Assembly: GCA_934133165.1 (NCBI GenBank)
Contig: CAKPAW010000001.1
Location: 1-64,000 of the forward strand
DNA from: an uncultured Clostridia bacterium
GTDB taxonomy: Bacteria; Bacillota; Clostridia; TANB77; CAG-508
Direction of reading: 5' to 3'
DNA: 64,000 nucleotides
Positions 1-9,067 of this stretch are shown here, one piece after another; within the stretch, counting starts at the first letter, position 1; each line of letters opens with the position of its first letter. The notes below the pieces were generated by a model, which was given only the letters and a program-made list of their open reading frames with translations, did no database searches and had not been told where the DNA came from. A program made the translations under genes and the position numbers.

Positions 1-33
1 TTTGTATATTCCTTTTATTTTTAGTTCTTGCAT
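1..33 (-). CDS. N-terminus of an unidentified protein, cut by window edge
   Basis: Only eleven codons are inside the window, reading MQELKIKGIYK. A strong ribosome binding site (AGAGGAGG) stands 9-10 bases before the ATG, so the start is convincing. The opening residues resemble small DUF1653-type proteins, but eleven residues cannot settle identity. A sigma-A-like promoter lies close upstream, so this gene need not depend on the T-box leader further upstream. Confidence 0.55.
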   Translation of the reverse strand, partial: MQELKIKGIYK

Positions 34-83
34 ATACACTTTCCTCCTCTTATTATAATTTTGCTCTTAACCCTAAGACTATA

Positions 84-112
84 ATTATATAGCATCAAAA
101 AACCAGAATCAA
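84..112 (-). promoter_or_regulatory. Sigma-A-like promoter for the gene at 1-33
   Basis: On the minus strand TTGATT (107-112) and TATAAT (84-89) are separated by exactly 17 bases. The -35 hexamer lies inside the terminator-like hairpin of the dispersed repeat at 97-215, so the repeat appears to have donated part of the promoter. The assignment comes from sequence pattern only. Confidence 0.6.
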
Positions 113-215
113 GATTTTGTACGCAGTACAAACTGCTACAAAATCTAATTTCTGCCATATTTATCTTCTACAGAAAGTTATCATACTATTGATAACTTTC
201 CTAGAATATAAAAAA
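97..215 (-). repeat. Dispersed double-hairpin repeat, copy A
   Basis: This is one of four related elements of about 115 bp (others at 2051-2168, 10090-10207 and 16824-16937). It contains a small hairpin (GAAAGTTATCAT and its complement), a constant linker reading TGTAGAAGATAAATATGG on the minus strand, then a larger hairpin built on AGATTTTGT followed by a T run. Copies A and B are nearly identical over the whole length. Copy A abuts the U-tract of the T-box terminator, as if inserted there. Confidence 0.8.
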
Positions 216-475
216 CTCTATTTCATCCTATATAGGACGAAATAGAGTTTAAACTTTCCGTGGTACCACCTAAATTGAAAATAATTTGATTTTTATTTTC
301 CACTTATTTTCCTTTAACGCAGAGAATTACGTTTAAACTTAATCTTTTTTCAAATTTCAGTTTAAAAACTAAAAGGTGATAACAAATAAAATAGTTTCTA
401 CTAGAATTTCACCATTCTCTAGCTCTCTTAAGGCTTTTTTTATTTGTGTTGTCCTTATTATTGTTTTTATTATTT
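205..475 (-). promoter_or_regulatory. T-box leader (tRNA-sensing), probably orphaned
   Basis: Read on the minus strand, this has a Stem I region with the AGAGAGCTAGAGAATGGTGAAA-type apical part near 405-440, the conserved T-box core AGGTGGTACCACGG (258-271), and an intrinsic terminator (about 207-250) with CTCTATTT stem arms and a U run. T-boxes sense uncharged tRNA and usually control an aminoacyl-tRNA synthetase or amino-acid gene. The specifier codon is ambiguous (ACU, CUA or UAU could be read near 385). The dispersed repeat and a separate promoter lie between this leader and the next gene, so it may no longer control anything. Confidence 0.88.
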
Positions 476-565
476 AACTATTGTTATATATATTAACATC
501 TTTTAATTCTTTTTTCAATAGTTTATGTGGAAATATTTTATAAGTTTCTTAATTATCTTTCAGAG

Positions 566-1858
566 TTACATATAAAGTGTGGGCCTAAACGTAGCATCCT
601 TGTTGCTAGTAATCGCAGTGTTGTCGACACGAACGCTTGTGTAACGGTTTCTACTGTAGTAACCACCACCCCTATGAGTACAAGGGTTAACAGTAGAGCT
701 ATCGGGGTCAGTAGAATATTCTGTTGTAAACTCGACAGTATTTGATGCCATATCATTTATTTTACATATTTCATCTCCATTTTTTCCAGTATTTGATAAA
801 GATGTGTTTTGGGTTGTTTGATATGAATAATCTATATCTCTTGAAAAGTTTTGTATATATACTATTGCTGTATCCCATGCATAACTATTTACTAAATCTG
901 TTGTTGCTGTATTGTATAACTCTCTGCTTGCTGTGGCTGCATCTATTTGTGTTATATTATTCCATAATGTTCCTTCTGTTGTTGGTGCTGTTCCACTTGT
1001 ATTAATAAAACTATTTGAAACTTTTGAATTTGCTTTTCCATCTGTTCCATAACTTGCCTCATAACGTGCTATATAATATCCTCCATTTGCTTTTACACTA
1101 TCTATAAAACTCTTTATTCCTTCATATGTTCCATCCTCTTTTTGTTTTCCTCTTGTTGTTGTATTTAATCCATCTAAACCACTACTTGCTACTCCTTCTC
1201 TATATGTTGTTAATTCTTTAAAATATGAACCAATTACTACTTCTTGTGTATAATTATCTGCATTTTGCCTTAATATTGGTGTTCCTTTTGCAAGTATTGT
1301 TCCATTTGAATCTTTATCATTTGTTCCATCTGCAAATGTATATCTTCCTAGTGTTATATCTACTGCACTTCCATCTGCTTTCTTTATTCCTGTTCCTACT
1401 GGTACCCATACATATTGGTTTCCTCTATTATTTCCAACACCTTCAATTATGTCATTATCTTCTATTACTATTCCTTCTGTTACATTTATTCCGCTATCTT
1501 CTGCAACTTTAAATCCTTCTGGCACTTTTATTAAGTTTCCATTACTATCTTTTATAGTTGTTGGTTTATTGAAATAGTCTCCACCTTTTACTTCTTCTAT
1601 TGTTTTCATTGTTTCTGGTGGATTCGTCGTACCTCCACTAGTTCCTTCTTCTAATTGTTTTGCTAATTCATTTAGCCTTGTTTCTTCTTCAACTTTTGCA
1701 AGCTCAGTATTTTCTTTTGCTCTCTTTGCAATAGTTACTATTCCATTTTCTCCTAATACTAAACTTATACTTACTCCTGCTAATATTATTAGTACTATTA
1801 TAGTTACTACTAATGCTATTAATGTTATACCTTTTCCTTTTCTTAATGTTCTTTTCAT
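566..1858 (-). CDS. Pilin-like protein with C-terminal C-type-lectin/FGE-like domain
   Basis: This 430-residue protein starts after GGAGGAAACAA. Residues 1-36 form a class-III-signal-like prepilin N-terminus: a basic head, a G-I-T-L-I cleavage-like site and a 20-residue hydrophobic helix. A charged helix follows to about residue 72, then a long Gly/Thr/Asn-rich surface domain. The C-terminus (about 370-430) has features of the formylglycine-generating-enzyme/C-type lectin fold: an N-D-M-A-S-N-T-V-E motif, then R-G-G-G, ending F-R-P-T-L-Y-M. Such proteins are anchored or assembled like pseudopilins. The last 170 bases are distinctly richer in GC and in NNC codons than the rest of the gene, which is the hallmark of a diversity-generating retroelement target. 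No reverse transcriptase lies in the window. Confidence 0.8.
   Translation of the reverse strand: MKRTLRKGKGITLIALVVTIIVLIILAGVSISLVLGENGIVTIAKRAKENTELAKVEEETRLNELAKQLEEGTSGGTTNPPETMKTIEEVKGGDYFNKPTTIKDSNGNLIKVPEGFKVAEDSGINVTEGIVIEDNDIIEGVGNNRGNQYVWVPVGTGIKKADGSAVDITLGRYTFADGTNDKDSNGTILAKGTPILRQNADNYTQEVVIGSYFKELTTYREGVASSGLDGLNTTTRGKQKEDGTYEGIKSFIDSVKANGGYYIARYEASYGTDGKANSKVSNSFINTSGTAPTTEGTLWNNITQIDAATASRELYNTATTDLVNSYAWDTAIVYIQNFSRDIDYSYQTTQNTSLSNTGKNGDEICKINDMASNTVEFTTEYSTDPDSSTVNPCTHRGGGYYSRNRYTSVRVDNTAITSNKDATFRPTLYM
569..735 (-). other. Candidate retroelement variable region (VR)
   Basis: This is the 3' end of the pilin-like gene. GC content here is roughly 45 percent against about 30 percent upstream. 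Codons run TAC, TAC, AGT, AGA, AAC, CGT, TAC and so on, as expected if AAC/AAT codons in a template were mutated at adenines. The stretch ends in a GC-rich TTTAGGCCC block next to the stop, like an initiation-of-mutagenic-homing site. No template repeat was found in this window, so this is inferred from composition and fold only. Confidence 0.5.
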
Positions 1859-2050
1859 TTGTTTCCTCCTATTTTTTCTCTCATTCCTTTACTTTTTTTA
1901 CATTATACACATTTCGTTTTGTATTTATTCTTTTGCAAATATATTCAAACATATATTATGTTTATAAGTTGTTACTTTCGTTTTTAATAATTTTACTAAT
2001 AAATTTTTATTAAGTCAACAAGTTATTACTATTTTGTATTAAATTTGTAT

Positions 2051-2168
2051 AAAAAAGCGAGCCTAAGATTTTCTAGCAAATATAAATTTTAAGAAAATCT
2101 AAGGCTCGCCATATTTATCTTCTACAGAAATTTATCATCCTATGATAAATTTCCTAGAATATAAAAAA
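2051..2168 (-). repeat. Dispersed double-hairpin repeat, copy C (acts as terminator)
   Basis: This copy shares the constant linker (TGTAGAAGATAAATATGG) and the small hairpin with copies A and B. Its large hairpin has a different sequence (GCGAGCCTTAGATTTTCT paired with its complement) while keeping the structure. On the minus strand the large hairpin is followed by TTTTTTAT, so it should terminate transcription of the SH3-CAP gene upstream. The remainder of 1859-2229 is AT-rich with no gene seen. Confidence 0.75.
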
Positions 2169-2229
2169 ATAAAAGCAACTATTTTTTATTTAGTTACTTT
2201 TACTTTCTAATTTATACAAACCCAAAAAT

Positions 2230-3010
2230 TTATTTTCCAATAAACATTTGAACATAAATTTTACCATATTTAGAGCCATTAACTACGCCTACTCCAGTAT
2301 AATTAAAACTACTATTTAATATATTAGCTTTATGACCTGAAGAATTCATCCATGCTGTTACTGCTGCTGAATTGCTTGAATTTCCTGCTATATTTTCTCC
2401 TGCTGTTTTATATGATACTTTAAAACTATTTAACATATCAAATGGTGAACCATATGTTGGTGATGTATGTGAAAAATAATTGTTATTTACCATATCTTTT
2501 GCCTTAATTCTGGCAACATTTTGGACTTCTGAGTCAATTTTTAAAGCTGAAAGTCCATTTTTTGTTCTTTGCTCATTTATTAAATTAAATACTTCTAATT
2601 CATCTGCAGTTAGTGCTGATGTATTTGTTGTATTACTACTTCCACCTGTTGAACTTCCAGTTGAGCCACTACCACTTGTACTTCCTCCACTATTTGGATA
2701 AACTGCTTTTACATATTGTTTACTTACTGCTCCTACATAGTCTCCTTCCACTTGTACAATGTACCAATTTCCAACTCCTGCAAAAACTCGTATATACTCA
2801 TTTTTATTGACTCTTGTAACGACTGGATAATTAGTTCCGTGGTCCGCTTCTAACATTTAAGGTACTTGCTGTAACTATTCCAGTAGAAAAGTTTAATTTA
2901 TAGTAATGTTGCATTCCAAATGAACTTGTAACTTTTGTAATTGTAAAAGTAAAAACAAATAATAACAATATTTTTAAAATTGTACTTTTCTTTATTTTAA
3001 CAATCTTCAT
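2230..3010 (-). pseudogene. Frameshifted secreted SH3-CAP (SCP/PR1-like) protein
   Basis: The first ATG (3008-3010, after GGAGG) opens a signal peptide of about 30 residues and the start of a bacterial SH3 domain (S-T-L-N-V-R-S-G-P). That frame then hits TAA. The SH3 domain continues in another frame (G-T-N-Y-P-V-V-T-R-V) from about 2845 and runs through a Ser/Gly linker into a complete CAP domain. The CAP domain carries N-E-Q-R, the metal-site region F-S-H-T, G-E-N-I-A and a C-terminal M-F-I-G-K. One extra base between 2837 and 2845 explains the break. CAP proteins of this YkwD type are secreted cell-wall or sporulation-associated proteins. The gene may be dead, or the base may be a sequence error. 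Confidence 0.8.
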
Positions 3011-3181
3011 TGAAACCTCCTAAACATTTTTATTTAATTTTATTATGCTTAGAATGTCCTTTATTACTATAAATAAGTAAAGCAGTCCTATTTTTTTATC
3101 AAATGTAAATTTTAATAAAAGCCACAGCGAATTTGCTGTAGCTTCCTTTTATAATTAAATTTTATACCTTTCGAATCATCA

Positions 3182-5632
3182 TTACTCTAAATCATGTCTT
3201 GATAATATTTGTGCTGGTGTTTTTCTTAATACTCTGAATAATGGCAATAATCCTACTATAATGTTAAATGCATATATTAGTAATATACTTAATCCTATTA
3301 CTTGGAAGTTTATTATAAACATTTTTGATAATTGCCTTATTTGAATTAAACAATTTAGTATATAACTCATAAATATTATTCCTAGCATACTAACAGAGGT
3401 TGTTATTGCTATAGTTTCTCCTACAAACATCTTGTAAATATCACTTTTCTTTACTCCTATTGCTCTTAAAATACCAACTTCTTTTATTCTAGATAAGAAT
3501 GATGATCTCATCATTAAATATATTTCTACTAATGATATTGCAAGTATTATTCCTGCAAATATAATTGCACTTTTCCTTGAAGAACTTTGTTCTTTTAAAT
3601 ATGCTTTTTTATCATTTTCATAAGTGTTTTCTACAAATAAATTATATTTTTCATCAAACTCATTAGTCACTTTTGCTTCATCTTTTGGATAGATAACAAG
3701 GTTTTGGCTTTCACTTATTAATTTATATTTAGCAGTATTTTCATTTACTAAATAGCTATTGTCATTTGTTTCTGAATCATAATATCCTACAACTGTAAGT
3801 TCTGTATCATTTACTGTTGTTTTTATTTTCTTATTTAATTTCATGTTGCTTTGGTTACTTATATTTACAATTACTTCATAATCATTTTCTGGTAGTCTTC
3901 CTTTTTTTAGAGTAATTGTGTCTAATTTTAGTTCATAATTTATAATATTTTCTTGTGATTTTTCTTGTTCACTAGTATCTATTACTATTCCTGCCATATT
4001 TTCAGTTTGGTTTGTGTTGCATAATATATTGTTAAAAACAGATTCATTTGTATAAATAGATGGACTTTTTAAATCTACTATTCCTACTATTTCGAATTTT
4101 TTTATGTTTGGAATTGATACCTTTTTGCCTAATAATTGACTGGAATTTTTTATTCCTGCATGTGATATTCCGTTATTTGAATTTAACATTTTATCAACAG
4201 TCATTCTATCTATTACTATTTCATATTCATTTTGTGGAAGTCTTCCTTCTACAATATCACTTTGATTTAGCATATTTATTGTTGAAAGTGAACCTGCAAG
4301 TTCTCCATCTAATTTACTTGTCTGGTAGTAGTCGTCAAATTTTATTGCAAATGAAACTTTACTATCTCCTGGTAAAATATAGTTTATATTTTCATTTTGT
4401 TCATATTCTAAAAATTGGTCTACATTTAATCGTGGAAGTTTCACTTCTAAATAATTTTTGTTTCTACTAATAAAGTCTTCATCTTTTGTATTTAATGTTC
4501 CTGCTATATTACTAATTGCATATAGAACAAACATTGCAGATATGAAAAATCCTATTAATAAAATTTTCTTTAGTACTGAATAGTTTAGTATTTTTTTGAA
4601 TCCATTTATTATTGATCTTGGAATGCTATAAATAGAACTATATCTTGTTTTTATGTTTTTGTCTGTTATTTCATCTAGATTATAATTATATTGTTCAAAT
4701 ATTGTTTTATCTATTTTTTTATAGTGATCATCTACTAATTCTACAATTGAATTTTCATCTATAACTTCTATTTTTTTATCATTTGATTTAATATATATGT
4801 TTCCGTTTTTTATTACAATTTGTAGATTTAAAGAATCTTCGTTTTCTTTGTATATATCTAATTTTATGTTGTCTTGTTTAATGTTTTCAATTTTTTCAAA
4901 ATCTTTTAAGTAGATTTTATTATCTAATCTATAATCTAAATCTTTTTCTTCTGTGTTTTCATAGTCTTTTTCTACTTTTCCGTCTACTATTTCTATTATT
5001 CTTGAAGCATAAAATTTAGCAAGTTCAACTTCATGTGTTACTAATATGACTAGTTTATCTTTTGAAATTGCTTTTATTATATTCATTATTTCTAATGAAT
5101 TTTTGCTGTCTAAGTTTCCTGTTGGCTCATCTGCTATAATAATATTTGGATTTTTTACTATTGCTCTTGCTATACCTACTCTTTGCCTTTCTCCCCCTGA
5201 AAGCATACTTGCAAGTCTATTTCTATAACGATACATATCTACGCTTTCTAATACATAGTCTACTCTCTTTTTTATTTCATTTTTATCTTTTATTCCTATC
5301 ATTTTTAGAACAATTGCAATGTTTTCGAAAACTGTCATATTATCTAGCAATTTGTAATCTTGAAATATATAGCCTATATTTAAGTTTCTTATTTTATCAA
5401 CTTTATGGCTTGATCTTCTAGTTATTTTCTGACCATTAACATAGATTTTTCCTTTATTAATTTTATCTAATCCGCCTATACTATTTAAAAGTGTAGTCTT
5501 TCCGCTTCCAGAATGTCCAAGTAAGGCAACTAGTCCTGTTTTTCCAAACTCAAGTGTTGTGTTATTTATAACATGAATTTGGTTTCTCTTTCCTTTATTA
5601 AAATATTTATTTGCTTTTTCTATTTTTATCAT
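3182..5632 (-). CDS. ABC ATPase fused to FtsX-type permease (MacB-like)
   Basis: The start is taken as the ATG at 5632, because GAGGAGGTG stands just before it and a longer reading would overlap the upstream gene. Residues 1-215 are an ABC ATPase: Walker A G-H-S-G-S-G-K-T-T near 39, signature L-S-G-G-E-R-Q-R near 145, Walker B I-I-I-A-D-E-P-T near 165 and a switch histidine in T-H-E. One membrane helix follows near 360. A large extracytoplasmic MacB-PCD-like region comes next, and three C-terminal helices of the FtsX family from about 690. Fusions of this kind export peptides, respond to cell-wall-active antibiotics or move lipoproteins. It begins 5 bases beyond the stop of the next gene, so the two are cotranscribed and may form a heterodimer. 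The substrate is unknown. Confidence 0.88.
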   Translation of the reverse strand: MIKIEKANKYFNKGKRNQIHVINNTTLEFGKTGLVALLGHSGSGKTTLLNSIGGLDKINKGKIYVNGQKITRRSSHKVDKIRNLNIGYIFQDYKLLDNMTVFENIAIVLKMIGIKDKNEIKKRVDYVLESVDMYRYRNRLASMLSGGERQRVGIARAIVKNPNIIIADEPTGNLDSKNSLEIMNIIKAISKDKLVILVTHEVELAKFYASRIIEIVDGKVEKDYENTEEKDLDYRLDNKIYLKDFEKIENIKQDNIKLDIYKENEDSLNLQIVIKNGNIYIKSNDKKIEVIDENSIVELVDDHYKKIDKTIFEQYNYNLDEITDKNIKTRYSSIYSIPRSIINGFKKILNYSVLKKILLIGFFISAMFVLYAISNIAGTLNTKDEDFISRNKNYLEVKLPRLNVDQFLEYEQNENINYILPGDSKVSFAIKFDDYYQTSKLDGELAGSLSTINMLNQSDIVEGRLPQNEYEIVIDRMTVDKMLNSNNGISHAGIKNSSQLLGKKVSIPNIKKFEIVGIVDLKSPSIYTNESVFNNILCNTNQTENMAGIVIDTSEQEKSQENIINYELKLDTITLKKGRLPENDYEVIVNISNQSNMKLNKKIKTTVNDTELTVVGYYDSETNDNSYLVNENTAKYKLISESQNLVIYPKDEAKVTNEFDEKYNLFVENTYENDKKAYLKEQSSSRKSAIIFAGIILAISLVEIYLMMRSSFLSRIKEVGILRAIGVKKSDIYKMFVGETIAITTSVSMLGIIFMSYILNCLIQIRQLSKMFIINFQVIGLSILLIYAFNIIVGLLPLFRVLRKTPAQILSRHDLE

Positions 5633-5636
5633 TGCC

Positions 5637-7874
5637 TTACACCTCCTCATTATATGTCTTTATTGGTGATTTTTTGAAGATTTTTCTTGAAACTCTTCTT
5701 GAAATTAGTATAGACATTATAATTAAAATAGCGTACATAACAATGTATTCTCTTAAGCTTAAGAATTTTATTAAATCTTGTACAAATGCTACATTTATAA
5801 TTTTGTATTGGTTAAGTACTATAAATACTATACAAGTTAAATATGCCAAACTTGAGTTTATAAATAGTTCTATATCTAATATTTTTTTAACATTTTTTGT
5901 AGTCGCTCCAAGCATTCTTAGTGTAGTAAAATATACATTTCTAGATTTTAATATAATTCTTATAATAAAGTAAGAAATAAAGAATAGTGCAAAAATTAAT
6001 ATACTTGTTATTACTACTTTAAATATTTTTATAACTTGTAGCATTTCTTGTCCTTCAAGTATTTTGAATTCTTTTATTGGTCTTCCTATTATTCCTATTT
6101 CATTCAAACTATTTATTGTCTCTTGTATCTTTTCATCATCAGAGTCTTTTACGAAAATTGATGATTGATAAGGTTCTTTATTAAATAAGCTTATGTATTC
6201 ATCTTCATTTACAAATACAGCTCCTTTATATTGGTCATATTCTTTATATCCTGTTAATCTTGTAAATGAGTTTTTAGTATATGTATTAGATACTTTTAAA
6301 TTTAGTTCATCATTATAGTAAATGTTTTCTACTTCTATTTTTAAGTCTTTTCCTCTTGCTCTGTTATTTGAGCATAAATAATTTACATCATCACTCACTA
6401 CAGCATTTCCTGCTTCTACTCTAGCACTTGGTACAATTTTAAAGTATGGATTCCATTGTTCAGATTTATAATATTTTCCTTCAAATAAAGTTTTTATATT
6501 ACTATAGTTTTGGTTTGTACTTTTTCTTAAATTATCTAATACTACACTACTTACATAAAATGTTGTATCTGTTCCATAATAAAACATATCATTTTGTTTA
6601 AATGTTTCTATTCCGACTATTCTTAGTTTGAAGTCTTTTTCTCCATTTCCATAGTTGTCTCTTATTGTGAAATCTTTTTCTAATATATCTTCTCCGCCAT
6701 CTTTTACATAATAATAACTATCTGGAACTCTTATAATAATTTCATAGTCCTCTTCTGGCATTCTTCCTGCTGTTAAAGTTCCTTTATATTGCTCATAGTT
6801 AGTTACTTCTCCATAAAAATATATATCATCACATTGCATATTTATTGTAGTGTCTAAAAGTAAATCGTCCTTTTCTATGTAGTCTACATTTTCTATGTTT
6901 TTCATTTTTTCGTAGTCTTCTTGTGTAAAATATGTATTATCAGCCTTTTTTAAGATTATTCTATTTTCTGATAAATCTCTAAAATAGTAATTATAACCTG
7001 CTCTTTGTGCTTCATATTCTGTTTCTCTAAAACTTGCATATTCACTAAGTAATGCTGCTGTTATAAATAAAAATACAGCAAATAATAGTAGGAATTTAGG
7101 AAGTATGTTAAATGTATTTCTTATACCTAGTCTTAATTTATTTCCAATAGTTATTTTTGTGTATTTACTTTCTTCAACCTTGCTTGGTTCTTCAATATGT
7201 TTTATTTCTTTATTTTCTATAATTTTACCATCGTGCATTTTTATAATTCTTGTAGCATAATCTTGTATCTGTTCTATGTTGTGAGTTACAACTATTACAA
7301 GTCTGTCTTTTGCTACTTTTTTAAGTAGTTCTATTACATCTTTTGCTGAATTTGCATCTAGATTTCCTGTTGGTTCATCTGCAACAATTATTGGTGTTTC
7401 TTTTACCATTGCTCTTGCTATTGCTACTCTTTGCTTTTGACCACCAGATAATTTAGAAACTTTTGTATTTTTAAATTCAGTAAGCCCAACTTTTTCTATC
7501 ATATCCAATACTTTTTGCTTTACTTGTTTCTTTTTATAACCATTTAATAAAAGTACCAATTCTACGTTTTGATATACTGTATAACTATTTATTAAATTAA
7601 AACTTTGAAAAATATTTGCTATATATTTTCTTCTGTAGTCTTCAAAATCTTTTTCTGTATAATGGCTAGTCTCTTTGCCATTTATATACATTTCGCCTTC
7701 TTCATAACTATCTAAACCTGAAAGTACATTTAAAAGAGTACTTTTACCACTTCCAGATTCTCCAGTAATAGCAACAAATTCGCCTATTTTTAATTCTAGA
7801 TTTATTTTTGTAAAACCTGTTGAAATCATACCCTTGTTATAATAAAACTTTGATACATCTTTTAATTTTAACAT
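5637..7874 (-). CDS. ABC ATPase fused to FtsX-type permease, partner of the gene at 3182
   Basis: This is a 745-residue protein with an N-terminal ABC ATPase: Walker A G-E-S-G-S-G-K-S-T near 38, signature L-S-G-G-Q-K-Q-R near 142 and Walker B I-I-V-A-D-E-P-T. A helix near 265, a long extracytoplasmic domain and three C-terminal helices (about 635-740) with FtsX character follow. It is the first gene of a two-gene operon with the similar but clearly diverged fusion downstream, suggesting a heterodimeric exporter. The ribosome binding site is GGAGGAAG. No two-component system lies beside it, so a bacitracin-type resistance role is only one possibility. Confidence 0.88.
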   Translation of the reverse strand: MLKLKDVSKFYYNKGMISTGFTKINLELKIGEFVAITGESGSGKSTLLNVLSGLDSYEEGEMYINGKETSHYTEKDFEDYRRKYIANIFQSFNLINSYTVYQNVELVLLLNGYKKKQVKQKVLDMIEKVGLTEFKNTKVSKLSGGQKQRVAIARAMVKETPIIVADEPTGNLDANSAKDVIELLKKVAKDRLVIVVTHNIEQIQDYATRIIKMHDGKIIENKEIKHIEEPSKVEESKYTKITIGNKLRLGIRNTFNILPKFLLLFAVFLFITAALLSEYASFRETEYEAQRAGYNYYFRDLSENRIILKKADNTYFTQEDYEKMKNIENVDYIEKDDLLLDTTINMQCDDIYFYGEVTNYEQYKGTLTAGRMPEEDYEIIIRVPDSYYYVKDGGEDILEKDFTIRDNYGNGEKDFKLRIVGIETFKQNDMFYYGTDTTFYVSSVVLDNLRKSTNQNYSNIKTLFEGKYYKSEQWNPYFKIVPSARVEAGNAVVSDDVNYLCSNNRARGKDLKIEVENIYYNDELNLKVSNTYTKNSFTRLTGYKEYDQYKGAVFVNEDEYISLFNKEPYQSSIFVKDSDDEKIQETINSLNEIGIIGRPIKEFKILEGQEMLQVIKIFKVVITSILIFALFFISYFIIRIILKSRNVYFTTLRMLGATTKNVKKILDIELFINSSLAYLTCIVFIVLNQYKIINVAFVQDLIKFLSLREYIVMYAILIIMSILISRRVSRKIFKKSPIKTYNEEV

Positions 7875-7992
7875 TTCTTCCTCCTTTGTTTTCTTATATT
7901 TCCTTTATATTTTCTTTTACATTATGACGTTTTATGCCAGTAAAAAGCTTCTTTCTGATAATTTCTTCACAATCTTTGCCATTAATATAACA

Positions 7993-8028
7993 TAAAAGCT
8001 AAAAGTTTTCTACACTTTTAGCTTTTTT
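7993..8028 (-). terminator. Bidirectional intrinsic terminator
   Basis: An AAAAGCTAAAAG arm pairs with CTTTTAGCTTTT and is flanked by A and T runs on both sides. It lies downstream of the spoIIQ-like gene on the minus strand. Confidence 0.8.
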
Positions 8029-8098
8029 ATTCTAATATTTTTAATTTTTGATGCTCCAAAAGGGACAGATTAACCAAAATTAAACGTCCCCAATGGTA

Positions 8099-8929
8099 TT
8101 ATTTTATATAAAGTGTTGGATCTAAGTTGGTGTCATTTTTTTGTATTTCGAAATGTAGATGTGATGAATCTGCAATTTCAAATGTAGCTGTATTTCCAAC
8201 TGTTCCTAATGTTTGACCTTTTTTTACTTTTTCTCCTTCACTTACAAATTCAGCTGTTAGTAGGTTTGAGTATATTGTTTCAAATCCATTCACATGCTCT
8301 ACTACAACTGTAATTCCGTATCTAGGATCATTTTTTATAGATTTTATTGTACCTTCTGCTGAAGCTTTTACAACTGTTGCTTTGTCTGCCTTAATATCTA
8401 CTCCCATATGTGTTACCCATTCTTTAAGTGTGTTTGAGTATATTAATGTGTCTTTTGCAAATTCTACTGAAATTTCTCCTTCTACTGGTTTTATAAACGT
8501 AGGATCTGGCACTTTTTCTTCTTTTTTAACCTCTGGTTGTTTTATTACATTCTCTTGAGTTTCATTTGTTTTAATTGTATTTTCTTTTGTTTCTTTTTCC
8601 ATATTTGAGGTGTTAATTGCTATTTTATTTACTTCTACATTATTCTGTTCTCCATTTGTTTGCTCGTTTTCCATTTTAACTTCATTTACACTTTTACCTA
8701 TACTTAAACTCGCTTGTGATAAGCTTTGTTCATTAATATTCATTAATTCTGTAATACTACTTTTATTAGCCTTAGCTATTTCTATATTTTTATCTAAAAA
8801 ATTGTTATATATTAAAAAAGTAATAATAAATGCAACTACTGCAATAATTAAAACTGAAAGAGAAATTATAACTATTTTCTTTGTCTCCTTCTCTTCGTTA
8901 AAAAATTGTCTCCTATTCCTTCTTCTCAT
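8099..8929 (-). CDS. spoIIQ: SpoIIQ-like M23 (LytM) forespore protein
   Basis: The protein has 276 residues, with a basic N-terminus, one membrane helix (about 22-44), a low-complexity Glu/Asn/Lys linker and a C-terminal LytM/M23 domain (about 150-276). The zinc ligands appear present: H-M-G-V-D near 170 and H-L-H-F-E near 258. Bacillus SpoIIQ has lost one ligand, whereas clostridial SpoIIQ keeps them and may be catalytic. SpoIIQ sits in the forespore membrane and binds SpoIIIAH across the intermembrane space during engulfment. Placement directly after spoIID, another engulfment protein, supports the call. Expression from SigF would be expected but no SigF promoter was identified. Confidence 0.85.
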   Translation of the reverse strand: MRRRNRRQFFNEEKETKKIVIISLSVLIIAVVAFIITFLIYNNFLDKNIEIAKANKSSITELMNINEQSLSQASLSIGKSVNEVKMENEQTNGEQNNVEVNKIAINTSNMEKETKENTIKTNETQENVIKQPEVKKEEKVPDPTFIKPVEGEISVEFAKDTLIYSNTLKEWVTHMGVDIKADKATVVKASAEGTIKSIKNDPRYGITVVVEHVNGFETIYSNLLTAEFVSEGEKVKKGQTLGTVGNTATFEIADSSHLHFEIQKNDTNLDPTLYIK

Positions 8930-9067
8930 GTGTATTCCTCCTTAATTTATTTTTCTTTAGTTACATTCTTTCCCTTTTTTTAACATTTATACAAACTGAT
9001 TACTTTTAAATGTTAGATTTTTCTAATTTATAGTTATCTTTTTTTATTTTTAACCTTACTAGCTGTT

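Noticed and set aside
742..1512. Long hydrophobic plus-strand open frames antisense to the pilin-like gene
   Set aside because: They are Leu/Tyr-rich mirror translations of an AT-rich gene, have no ribosome binding site, and the minus-strand frame has clear domains.
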